From the NCBI GenBank assembly GCA_914767715.1, contig OU612069.1, positions 11,343,387 to 11,407,386 on the forward strand: DNA of 64,000 bases, written 5' to 3'. The notes beneath the pieces are model-generated. The model saw only the letters and a list, made by a program, of their open reading frames with translations, searched no databases and was not told the DNA's origin. The stretch is from Membranipora membranacea. Taxonomy: Eukaryota; Bryozoa; Gymnolaemata; Cheilostomatida; Membraniporidae. Below are positions 12,009-23,000 of this stretch, piece after piece. The position numbers and the translations under genes were made by a program. Numbering within the stretch: position 1 is the first letter of the stretch; the number at the start of each line of letters is the position of its first letter.

Positions 12009-12142
12009 CTGTTGATACAAGCAAAGATGACGCTGTTATTTAGGGAATTGTGATGGAACTTATTGAAGCTACCCAAAGCTGTAGAAGCTCCGATACCGAT
12101 AGAATACGAGAAGAAGATCTGAGTACCTGCATCTACCCAAGT
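12009..12142 (-). CDS. SLC6 exon, TM6 (substrate and ion site)
   Basis: The exon carries the strongly conserved TM6 block: [15 protein letters not shown], then [11 protein letters not shown]. In the family this unwound helix contributes Na+, Cl- and substrate contacts; the Gln/Ser/Phe positions of the block are present. The acceptor is CTCTAG and the donor GTTGGT, phase 0 in and phase 2 out. Confidence 0.87.
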
Positions 12143-12494
12143 CTAGAGAAAGAAATTAAAATCTGTATTTTGGCAATATGGTCAAAAGTCGAGGACATTG
12201 GTTACCAATGATTGAATACACTCATGGATAATATATTTGAAAATTATGGTATAAAAATCATTAGTTGCATAACTAGTCACAATATCTTAGCATAACAAAA
12301 GTTTTGCTAATAAAGTCAACCAAATCACTCAATTATTAAGTTTTTGTCTACATTTTATAAAGGAAGCTTTATAAATCTTACTAAGACATTGGATCCATCT
12401 AAGAGTATGTAAATGAGATATATATTATTGGACAATTTAACAATCAGAAATAACACATTTCCATTTTTATGGATGATAATATTGCCATCTTTAC

Positions 12495-12629
12495 CTGCAT
12501 ATAACCGAGTCGGTATAGGGTAGGATTGAGATAGTATATGATACCTGTACCGGCTCCCTTCAGCGTAGATCCACGAATCATCAGAATCAACATAAACACA
12601 TATGGAGCAGTGGCAGTCACATACATCAC
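12495..12629 (-). CDS. SLC6 exon, TM5
   Basis: It encodes VMYVTATAPYVFMLILMIRG followed by an extracellular segment (GIIYYLNPTLYRL). The T-A-T-x-P-Y motif and the I-I-Y-Y-L-x-P block are SLC6 hallmarks. The exon is exactly 45 codons in phase 0, with acceptor CTATCAG and donor GTAAAG. Confidence 0.87.
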
Positions 12630-13201
12630 CTGATAGGAATACAGTCATTGTTATATCAACATCATGTGGGTCCCTAGAGAATGGCCGAGTCTTATCTAGC
12701 CAGTTGGCTCATGTAGAATAAGTGGTCAAAAGGTGATGCTTCAGCCAGCATGAGTTAGTTGTTGTCAACACGACTACACATTTCTCATACAAAGAAAATC
12801 CTCTCAAAAACTGCTTTTCAAACAATCTCATACTAGATAATAAAATTCTTCATGGTCCTAAGGTTTTGCAATCAACATTAACTAAAAATATTTGATCTAA
12901 CATACATATATAACTGCAATAAAATGTGATTGTAGGGTCTACAAAAGAAGCAATAAATAATTAGTGAAAAGGCAACTCAGATGAACAGATGCTTCAAGGA
13001 TTCAAAGAAATGTAAGACCGTCACTCTCACTGGGAAGTCACTGATCAAGAATCTGGGTTGGGTTATTTTAGTTTGAGTACTGAATGCTTCGAGCATCTGA
13101 ACACTTACATGGGAAAAAACTTATTGTCAACACAGGGTATTGGACAACTTCAAAAGCGCTCCTGTTTTAGTCAGAGTAATAAATATATACACATACTGTA
13201 C

Positions 13202-13334
13202 CTTGCCAGAACTCTTGACACCTTTTGAGATACAAGCAAAGACGACTGTCCAAGCTAAAAGTAGACAGAGAGCGAGGTCCCACTTGATTTTACCTGGGTT
13301 GTCTATTTCATCGCTGATATCCAAAACTCTACGC
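13202..13334 (-). CDS. SLC6 exon, TM4
   Basis: It encodes [20 protein letters not shown], then a hydrophobic span and SKGVKSSGK. The block is the standard SLC6 sequence leading into TM4, ending in the K-G-V-K-S-x-G-K motif. The acceptor is TCGCAG and the donor GTACAG. Confidence 0.87.
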
Positions 13335-16294
13335 CTGCGAAAATAGAACAATGTAAAAGGCTTTTAATAAGCTCTGGGTAGACAGTCACATGGCTAAGCA
13401 ACCGAAGAAGAAAATTTGTATGAGAGCTACCTGGAATCCCTGAGTTTTACCTTCAATATTGTAAGTTTTCTTAATTTTTCTGATTTTATTGTTTAGATAT
13501 TGTAAATAAGGCAACAAAAGAAATGAGATAACTTTATTTAATGTCAAGTTGTTTTGCTCTTTTCAAATAATTGAACACGAGATCTTGAAGAATTTACTGT
13601 TTCGAAATATAAAATTTTGCTAACCACCAGGAGACATTGCCTATCAAAATATGGTCAACTAGTTGACAGGTTTATGAATGCATGCTCCACACATCAAAGG
13701 GCCTGCAATAAAAGATTTATAACATCAACATTAAAATGCAAAACAGAAGGTGAACCTGCTTAATGACCAAACTAGATTACATCATGGGTGGTATTTCAGT
13801 AATAAATCCTAGATTATTTATTGTGTCAGGCTGTGAGACCTGGTTTTGATAAACCCTTACTGGATGTGGCTTTAATTTGAGTGATTTAAATAGCCTCAAC
13901 CCTCTCATGATCAAAGTAAAAAAAGAAATCTGGGTCATGAATATTAATTTTTGCAGAGACAGGCATTGATTTTTGCTGATGCCTATAAACTACCCATCTG
14001 TTCTGAAAAGTAATTAAAAGAGAAATATCACATTTGATTTATGCATGTGAATATGAAGAGCGAGGTTTGTCTCATCACCCCTTTCTTCTGGTTCATAAAT
14101 ATTGCAACAAAACTGCTGTGCATTCTTTTGACACAAGGGAACTTTTGACGTTGTGAACAGCTAAATCTAGTCCCTATGCTACCATAAATTACTGCAATCA
14201 TAAGCTACTCAATTTCCACACGGCAGTGAAAACAAGGCCAATATTTATGTCTATTATGCAACAAGCGTTGACATCAAAGTTCCAATAATTTGTGGAAAAT
14301 TCCAAATCTGAGCAATTCAATATCAATATAATCCCATAACAATCAATTAGCACCAATGCGCCATTTTCATAATTAACAACTTCTCAGTGATGTGGAATTT
14401 TCCAAGAGCATTTCCAGGGGGGACGACTCAAGAGAAATCTAGTGATACCCTTATATTAAGTCCCCAAATAGCTTGTTTTACTTTGGTTATTGACAAATAA
14501 TAACAACTCAATTAATTTCATCCATAATAAAAATTGTTTGGTTTGGCAGGCTAAGAATTTTCTTATATACACATGTCTTTTGTTTTCTTGTAGATCATTT
14601 GAGGCTTTGTTCAAAAATACAAAATCAGTGCTCTTAACATGATTTAATTTTTGAAAAACATTATAACAATTTGGCTATCAAAATAATTAATTGTTGCAGC
14701 TTTAGGTAAAACAAACGATCACATATTATTGCGATTCATGCCCAAGGTTAATTTCGAGTCAACATGTCTAGCTTCAAATACAAACTTTAATACAGCATCA
14801 TAAAACCAGCCAAACCATGAGGTGACCAACATTCTCTTCCTTAAAATTAACTCCCCAATTTACCTCATGGTGTAAGGGCACATATGTTATGTTTGTCTGA
14901 TATCAGGTAATTCTCAGTCTAAACTATGCTGGAATCTTAAAAGCCATCCAACAGAGAAATCCATGTATTTCATAATGATAGAGTGACAGCGTTACATGTA
15001 CAAATTATTGCCTATAGGTCTTTTTCTAATTGTGACTTGAAAAGTCCAGCCAGCCATCTAGAAATTGGAACCATCAAAATACCTTCACCCATATTATTTA
15101 GACCGTCATGAATCCCGGATGGAATGGTGACATCTCTCATTACCCAAACTTGTGAATATGACTTGAGACCCAGCAAGGCTGGAATAGATGGGGTAATTGG
15201 GTGTGTTTGTTGTTAGCATATATACGCACCAAGTATAATCCAAAAATCTACAAATACCTGCAATGCCTCCACAACTGCAATGTTGAAATGGTTTTCCAGC
15301 TTTAGAACTGATACCCCTTACAAGATCAACAGCAGATCGAAATGCCATAACTTTAAAAGTAATACCAAACCAACATTATGAGTTGTGCTGGCCTGAAAAG
15401 AAAAGAAAGATCAACAGGTTTTCAAATCTCCCATAATGTAATTTTCTGGAATTCCCGGTAACTTACACTTGAATCAAGTCATTTTAATATAACTTAAAGT
15501 GGCACAAAACCCTGGTACCACTAGATATAAATCCACTTGAAATTTGCCTTCACAGATTGGCAACATACTCAACAATTAAAATCCTGGGTATAAGCACTGG
15601 TTCTGCACCACAGGGCAGTCAGCAGCCCCTAAACCCCAATGGCTGCGAAAACTGAAATAAATTGGGAAGCTATGTTTTGTTTATAATCTCATAGAAAAGC
15701 GTAAATTTTTTTTATTGAAGGCGAAAACATTGTTTTTATAGATGATTTTTCAATTGACATGACTGTTTATGTATTTGGACTAGAACAAACAAAGGATAAC
15801 TGCATTAATTCTAGAAACAAATACTTTTCTACATTAACTTTTTCCAGCAATATATTTATATCGAGAGTATTAACACTTGGCCAATCATATTGGGTATGCC
15901 TGTTACTGAAACAAAATGGTGGATGAGAGTTTGCAATTATGATAATTAAAATTTTCTAATTTGATATTTTTTTATAACATGCAAATTAAGAAGTAGTACA
16001 ACATTACGCATCAAATATCAAAATATAACTTCTGTGGTTGTCTGCTACTTTAATAAACTTAATAAAGTTTCATCTTTTCTCAGCCTGTGTGTCCAAAAGT
16101 GCTTGGAAAAGAATTTCCGTCTCCCGTTCCCACCCGGCTACGAAAAACATGGGAATTTCAATAGAAAATTGGATTGAGGTTAACTCGTCAACCCGCCCAT
16201 AATCCAATGAGTGATTAGCGAAGTTCTAAGGTTAATATGAGTGAAGCTAAGCCCGTACCTGAACTTAACCTTCGGTTTGTTGGTTCAAACTCAC

Positions 16295-16465
16295 TGCCAA
16301 AATTCGGTCGTTGAATCGACATAGTAATCAGGCTGCTGTGAGGTGCCGTTGCTACTACCGAGTGATGACATAGACATATTACTGAGGAGAGATGAGCTTA
16401 CATTGGCACCAATAGATGTGAAGTTGGATAGAGAGCTGTTAGTTGCATCATTTCCCCACACTGAC
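16295..16465 (-). CDS. SLC6 exon, large extracellular loop 2
   Basis: The exon is rich in Asn/Ser/Thr with several N-x-S/T sites (NSS, NFT, NVS, NMS, NGT), as in the glycosylated loop between TM3 and TM4. It ends in a T-T-E-F-W-Q block equivalent to the family's S-P-x-x-E-F/Y-W motif. Acceptor TTTCTAG, donor GTGAGT, phase 2 at both ends. Confidence 0.82.
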
Positions 16466-17069
16466 CTAGAAACAGAAAACAAAATGTGTGTTATATGCTT
16501 ATCAGCATAAACATATTTCCACAGCGATTTCATACCTAGTAGAAGTATAGTAATATCCATAAGCATGTATGCATACACCCCAATTGAAATTCATAATAGA
16601 ATAGATAATAGATACCAAAAACAACTGGCCAGCCATCCCCAGAACAATTATAGATATCAGTTTTATGGTCTTTAATGGTGCACTGAATAGCATGTTCAAA
16701 AACAAACATTAAAAGCAGCAGGTTTAGAACATTTTGTAGTTTAATCTATTAAAATGTGCAAATTCTTGACTATAAATGTTTTCACCGTTTCAGAGTATTA
16801 TAGTACAACAGCCGCAACATGATCCATGATATACTTTATGATTCATTGCATGTTGTGATTCAGTATTAGTTGTCAAAAGTCCCACTAGGAACAACTCAAC
16901 CTGGTGCGCTAGCTTTGCGAATAAACACTAACAACAAAAACTCTAATTCCAACTTCCTTCCCCCTCTAGCAGAGAAATTAACCGTTCGCAGTGAATTTGG
17001 GTTCAATAAAAAGTATGAATTGACTAGCTATAATATTTTGGAGTTGTCAGCCATCTCATCGTAACAGAC

Positions 17070-17151
17070 CTGCAGCGAAATGTATTCCACTCATTTCCAT
17101 AGTGACTCCACGGTACTTTGGCAGTAAAAGAAGAAAACGAGTAGAAGAAAG
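17070..17151 (-). CDS. SLC6 TM3 exon, 3' half (after transposon)
   Basis: It encodes YSFSSFTAKVPWSHYGNEWN plus T-F-R-C. The P-W-x-x-x-x-N-x-W-N-T-x-x-C motif is the family's signature after TM3, and the Cys is one of the pair forming the loop disulphide. The upstream part of the exon lies beyond the 785-bp element. The 8-bp GAAGAAAG (17144-17151, plus strand) is duplicated at 17937-17944. Confidence 0.88.
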
Positions 17152-17936
17152 CATAGGCGTATTTAATCTGTCTGGTCAACTCTCTAATAAAAAAATTTTT
17201 TCAGGAGACAAGCATCTGTTAGAGACTCTAACAAATTTGTAAGAGTCTCTAACAAATTGTTAGAGTAGAGAATATTAACATAACCAGACAAACTCCAATG
17301 GTAAGTAAGTGACTTGTTGTGACCATGATTGATAGCTATGACTATGATGGCCAAGTGGTGGTTCTGTTTGGTTCTGTTGACAGTCTCAATCAATCAACAC
17401 AACAATAAAATCAATGAATCAACAACAAGCAATCAATCAACCACCAACCATCATCATCAATAATGAAATGATGATCATGATCATGATGATGAAAAAAAAA
17501 CAAAAACAGACAGGTGTGCTTGCTTTGCTGCTAAATATGCATATTGATGAGAGGATTGGAGGGATAAAAGTCAAGGGACTTTCTGGGTAACAATATATAG
17601 AGAGCAATACTCCAGAGATTTGGGTAGCATTAGGGTAGCATGAGGAAGTTTTTAGGGAGAAAAGATTTGCTCTATCTGTATTTTCCTGTAATTTCGTTGC
17701 ATCCCAAAGTATTAATTAAGATGACCTTGGAATGTCAATAGACAACAAAAAGTCTACTGGTTTCATATCAAAATTTTACTTTTATGTCCAGTGACAAAGA
17801 GAGGACAACTAATAATAATAACAGAAAAAGAAGACAATTCCTCATTACTTGATTCGAGGGTGGAACATTTTTCCCAACACTCTAACCATCCTTGCCTCTA
17901 ACATTCAAGAGTTCGAGATAGTTAAATACGCCTATG
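17152..17936 (-). mobile_element. 785-bp non-autonomous DNA transposon, 8-bp TSD, inside SLC6 TM3 exon
   Basis: The termini are CATAGGCGTATTT and its inverse AAATACGCCTATG. The element is flanked by a perfect 8-bp duplication GAAGAAAG. An 8-bp duplication is typical of the hAT superfamily, though the terminal sequence is not a classic hAT end, so the assignment is inference. It encodes no transposase. Its left part has nested inverted segments (GTTAGAGACTCTAAC) and its middle an ATGATGATCATGATC-rich stretch. A longer relative lies at 26602-29110, and this copy looks like an internal-deletion derivative. Orientation is arbitrary. Confidence 0.88.
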
Positions 17937-18013
17937 GAAGAAAGCCCATGACATTATCATATTGTAGTAGACATTCAGGAAAAACACAATCAAGGTGGTC
18001 GCAAATCCGATTC
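17937..18013 (-). CDS. SLC6 TM3 exon, 5' half (before transposon)
   Basis: After a TTTTACAG acceptor the exon encodes GIGFATTLIVFFLNVYYNMI and M-S-W-A-F-F. The first G-I-G and the N-V-Y-Y-N block are the usual TM3 sequence, including the Tyr that lines the substrate pocket. The reading frame continues exactly into the 3' half once the inserted element and one target duplication are removed. Confidence 0.88.
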
Positions 18014-18077
18014 CTGTAAAATATGATAACATAGATCCTAAGGCTACATTCTACACACAATATTTAGAGGTGATATT

Positions 18078-18150
18078 GCACACTGATCATGTGATCTACT
18101 TTTGCATGTACATCTCTGATCGATTGAGAGTGAATTATTTCATGTAGCAT
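18078..18150 (+). mobile_element. Solitary terminal inverted repeat of the 4.5-kb element's family
   Basis: The sequence starts CACACTGATCATGTGATC and continues CATCTCTGATCGATTGAGAG. It matches the right end (inverted) of the 20068-24576 element over about 75 bp. No opposite end was found nearby in an SLC6 intron, so this is a truncated or recombined copy. Confidence 0.6.
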
Positions 18151-19062
18151 GAGAAACATCAGAAGGAATTCGATGTGCCCACCCGAGTTCAATTTTATTA
18201 TTTATGAGTGGGCGCATGTTAGGTCCTCATACTTAATTGACTCTAACGATCAGAGAAACCTATGCACCTAGTGTAGTTTTGATGTCAGTCTGTTGCGTTA
18301 GAGTAAAGAAGGAAATCAACAATGTGCATGTCTCGTTTTCGCCGAATGATTGATACTGTTAACTTGTGATCAGGAAAGAACCGAAACAAGTTTTCAGCCC
18401 AAGACATGAAACAATGCCGGTGATATGCAGTGTTTACAGTTCAAGTCTTTAAAATTGCAAATGACAATCCACTGGCTAGAAAAACCATTTCAATTGCATT
18501 TGCACGTCCAACGCCCAGTCTTCATACTTCAGATATAAAAAGTTACAAGGCTTGTCGCTGAGGAATGCCTAGCCTAGGTTGATGGTCAGGAATCTGACAT
18601 ATAATTAGCTCTACTCTGACCAGTCAAGTGACTGAAATATCTCAGACCCTGAATTTATGTAAATGACACAAGAGGTTCGTGTCAAATGCAACCTTTATGT
18701 GGGTACTAGGCTAGGGAGAGGTTGACTGATGACCACAGCTCGACACAGAAGCGCTCAAAAGAACCATACCATAGGCTGTTTGTTTGACCCTTATGACTTT
18801 GGTGTAATGTTTAATTGCTTGTAATCTCTGGCTACAAACCATTGCTGAAGCTTCGCTAAATAATTCATTTCTGCTGGTACCATGTTTTCTAATTAAATGT
18901 TTTAAATTCAACCAGGGATAAGCAGCATGTTTGACTTTGATGCACCAGATATCTGATTGCTAACACCAACCCTTGAGAGCAAACAGAAAACAAAGTTACC
19001 ACTAGAGTACTATTACCAACGAGAGACAGATATTAATATGAGTTAATCTTCTTTGGACCTAC

Positions 19063-19194
19063 CGGTGAAAATGGGACAGATGTTCCAGACTTTGATTCCA
19101 CCTGAGGGCATGAACTGGCCAATGGAGACTTCAAGAAAGAACATTGGGATTCCAGCAAGTATCACCATAATAAAATACGACAGCAAGAATGCAC
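19063..19194 (-). CDS. SLC6 exon, TM2
   Basis: It encodes AFLLSYFIMVILAGIPMFFL, then EVSIGQF and GIKVWNICPIFTG. The G-x-P-x-x-x-L-E-x-x-x-G-Q-F block is invariant in SLC6 transporters. Acceptor TTTCAG, donor GTAGGT, phase 1 at both ends, consistent with the TM1 and TM3 exons. Confidence 0.9.
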
Positions 19195-20011
19195 CTGAAA
19201 TAGAAGATTAGCAATTATTCAAATATAGATTTCATGGTTCATACTTCTTTAATTGTAAACAATATTCACTGAATCCCAAAACAGATGCCTGGTTTGATTT
19301 ACATAACATGTTTATAAATCGATCTCTGGACTGATGAACATAAACCTCTGGGAGTTATGGGGGCGTCAGATGATGGCATCGAAACAAATTAATCTTCCTT
19401 TTTTTCAGAGAATGGATTAATCCTGGTTTGGTACCTATTTGCTCTCTGCTGCCGGAGATACCGAACTATACTCTAATTGTCCTAACAACATTCCTACAAT
19501 TCAACTTGTACTTGGATATTCGGAAAATCTAGTTTCACTCATGTTTATTGCCCCTACCAAACTGGACTCAGTTGGAATTCAAGACAACTGCATTGTGGGC
19601 TGCTCATTAATCACATCTGAATAACTGGTCACTGCTAAAAACAAGCCGTATTTGATGATGTTTTTGATGTAGTCACACCATCAAAACACCCTTTGAACAT
19701 GTTTGGTTAACTCATTTGATAAAAAAACTAGAGATCACTGGTCTTGTACTACAAACTCAGGATCAACAATTCCCGCAAAGAATAAACTGAGATGGGTGTT
19801 CTTTTGGAATAAAACGGCCCAATGTAATAGGACTTATTATAAAAAGGCTTTGACCATGAGGTTACCATTTTATATGGATAATCCTGAGATTAGATTAACA
19901 ACCTCAGAACAAATGTTAAAAGGTAGCGTGTGCCAAGCCGCTGTGGCATTGTTTGGGGTATATGTAACATCATGGGAAACAGGTGTCTATAATTTGACAC
20001 ATGAGTCTTAC

Positions 20012-20067
20012 CTCCTCTGTTCTTGTAGCAAAGATACGGGAATCTCAAAAAAGTTACCCAAACCAAC
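20012..20067 (-). CDS. SLC6 TM1 exon, 3' half, with a +1 frameshift
   Basis: It encodes the end of TM1: VGLGN in one frame, then RFPYLCYKNRGG in the next. This is the best-known SLC6 signature. A run of six T on the minus strand (six A at 20047-20052) carries one base more than the family frame allows. The donor GTAAGA is intact. The third residue of the usual NGGG is changed to give NRGG. Confidence 0.85.
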
Positions 20068-23000
20068 CACACTGATTTCGAGATACACTATTAGTAGGTG
20101 TATCTCTGATCGATAGAGCTTCTGTCGTAAATATTGGGGCACCTACAATCGGCTGAAAGAGAGGACAACTTTGATTTTATCAAACAGTCATGATCGAAAC
20201 AGATTCACCTAGCTCTGCATTATTAGCAGACGAGGGTGTGGCTAAAATACTACTCATTGTTTACATAGCAAATCATAGTAAACAAAGTAAATTCCATTAG
20301 TAGTTGTGATCAGTTGAAGAATTTTGTGGATGAAGGATGGTCAGTACTTTACTACATGAGGGTTATTAATACATTTTTATAACATTTTAGTTAGAGTTGA
20401 TAGTGCAGAAAGGGGCTCACACCAATGAACTCTCCCTCTTCCTCATTGCTCACACCAATGAACTAAACCTTAGGTTTAGTTCATTGCTCACACTACCTCA
20501 ACCCCACTAAGGAGTTATCTAACTAGTAGTATCTTGCATTTGGCCCCCCCCCTCATTAAGTTTTAGTCATTTACAGACTCTTTGTTGCTTGTTGAGATGT
20601 GATTGCTGTTACAAAACATTGTACTAGATGGCAGAGTGAAAAGAGTTGGGTAGCTCTAGCTGCATGCTTGACTAGAGAGACCTGTTTTTGCGACACTACT
20701 AGTACTGTGTTGTCCAGGCTATCTGGTATCCAGGATGACTCTTCCAAGATATAGCTTGTAGTTGAAGTTTTTTTAAATAAACTACATGCAATTACAGTGA
20801 ACAGTATAGCTGGCAAGGAATTCGGGATTGAAAGGCTGGCACAGTACCAGGAGGAGGCTATTGCCTCCCTTGTGCAAGAAAAGAAAGATACAATAGTTAG
20901 AGTTCCTACCGGGAAAGGAAAGTCGCTGATTTTCTGGGTATGGTTGTATAGTAGTATTTTGCGAAATAAGTGTTTGCAAGACAATGTGTTTTACGTGTCT
21001 AATGTGGCCATCCATCAAGGGCCATATTTTATGTATATAATGAGGTCTTTGCTCAGGTATATCGTTGTGTTGCAAAAGCGTTTGTTGGTATGTATTGGTG
21101 TTATTGTATGCAGGGAGGAATGTTTTGTATGATATGTTTTGGATGTATGTTATGATAAAACTTTTCACGTTACTGTAGCTGCTGCCGTTTCTCATCAACT
21201 TGACAATCGTGGTTGTAGTGCCAACCAACGCACTCATCGTTGATCAGGTGCGGAAATTGAAAGAGAAGGCATAGCATAGCAAGACATAGCAACAGGTATT
21301 CCTACAGTACTCAGCGTTGTCGCTTTACTCCTTGATGTTAAGACTGCAAGTTTTACCTTAAAGTTTAACACAGAAGCTATATATGTCCTCTGATGCGATC
21401 AGAGATGGTTGAAAATCTCAATCTTCTCTCCCCTAGAGTGTCAGGGAAGACCTCGGTTTTACTTTACCCTACCTGAACATATGCAGGCACTAGTGGGTTC
21501 GTTGGCCAAGGAGTGCATCCAAATAGAATAGTTGTCGTCGATGAATGCCATCTTGTATTTGATTGGTAATAAGCACGCTTTTTTGCTTATGTTATATTCT
21601 GTTCTCTTCGATCTCTCTTACTATCACTTTGGTTTGTTGTTCTGGTATTGTAGATGTGAAACTGGTGTTAGTTTATGAGCTTACTTGACGTACCTTGCCT
21701 AAATTAGTACACTTTATTTTAGGACATTTAGAAAATCATTCGGCTGTCTTGGAGCTACCATTTGTAGAATGGCCTACTGCACTCCATCAGTACTCGGGCT
21801 GAGCGTGACACTTAATGAAGAAACCCTAAAGAATGTCTCTAAACAACTAATGCTCAACTCCCCACATATCATCACCATACCTCCAAATTTCTCTAAATTT
21901 TATTTCCATAAAGAACTTAAACCAACTATAACAGAAGACTTGCTGAACAAATTAAACTAGATTTATTTGAGTTTCCAAAAACTGTAGTATATGCTGGACA
22001 CTTAGTTATCACCCCAATATCGTATTTCTTTGACCACTTCTTGGGGCCTGCTCTTTTTGGGTATGAGATGGCCGAGCTAAAGAATCGTGTTGTGGTCCAG
22101 TTCCATGGGCAATCACCTGCCAACCTTCAAGAGGCAATACTCAACGAGTTCAGATTGGAACGAAGCAGGTTGGTATAGCCTAATGATGTGAACTTGTGTA
22201 AACTTTTCCAGCATTGGTACACTCTCCGTCCACTGCAGCAACCGGAAACCTCTTTTGCTTAAATTTTTTCATGCAACCAGGTGCGATGCACTGTGTAAGT
22301 TCCTGGCAAGGGTGAAAAGAAGTGGTAAATAATAACCTGCCATAAACCATGTGGATGATTTCATGATATATTTATTATGTGATGGTTATGGGAATCAAAC
22401 CTATTAGCTGATGCATACATACATGGTAATCTCTCATAACAAAACAATTTGGTAATGATGCGTTTATCTGAATAAAAATTGTTTATCACAGTCTAAGGAC
22501 TATGCCAAAAAGAAATTGACGAAGTAAAGAGTTATGTCAAGAGAAAGCAACTCTCTTTAGGCCTGAAGCAAAGCCACGGGAAGACCGGGGAAATGAATAC
22601 ATTAATACAGAGTTATTCTCTCATCCCATTGAGAAAGACAACTTCTAAAATTGGAATATTATTTTACTTAGTGTGCTCAGAACATGTTCTTATCATATCA
22701 GATGCCCATCCAGGGGCCAACCTCCAGTTGAGCTAACTCAAAACAATACCAACCGGTTCATTATTAAGTAAAAGTGAACGTTGAATATCTCAAGTCTTTG
22801 TTTGTATTGGAACATCTCGTCAATTGCGCAGACTTTATGAGCAAGGATGTATGGCGCTGGTTCTCTATAATAATATCTACCCTTCAACTTATAAACGTGC
22901 AACTTGTTTGCTTTGAAATAAATATTGGGGATTCTTATGTTTGTTCGAGCCTAACTTTGAAGCAATAAATAACTGTGAAAATATGATTTGTAGCTTTTAT

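Noticed and set aside
16502-16705. Minus-strand frame with a hydrophobic stretch (GMAGQLFLVSIIYSIMNFNW) that looked like an SLC6 TM3 exon
   Set aside because: The true TM3 exon, with the full family motif and matching phases, was found split at 17070-18013. This frame lies between two phase-compatible exons and lacks an acceptor in the right place.
19703-20116. Plus-strand 137-codon frame
   Set aside because: It lies opposite the SLC6 TM1 exon and runs into the transposon end, with no recognisable motif of its own.
20571-21237. Two long minus-strand frames (137 and 151 codons)
   Set aside because: They are antisense to the recognisable RecQ-like helicase blocks.
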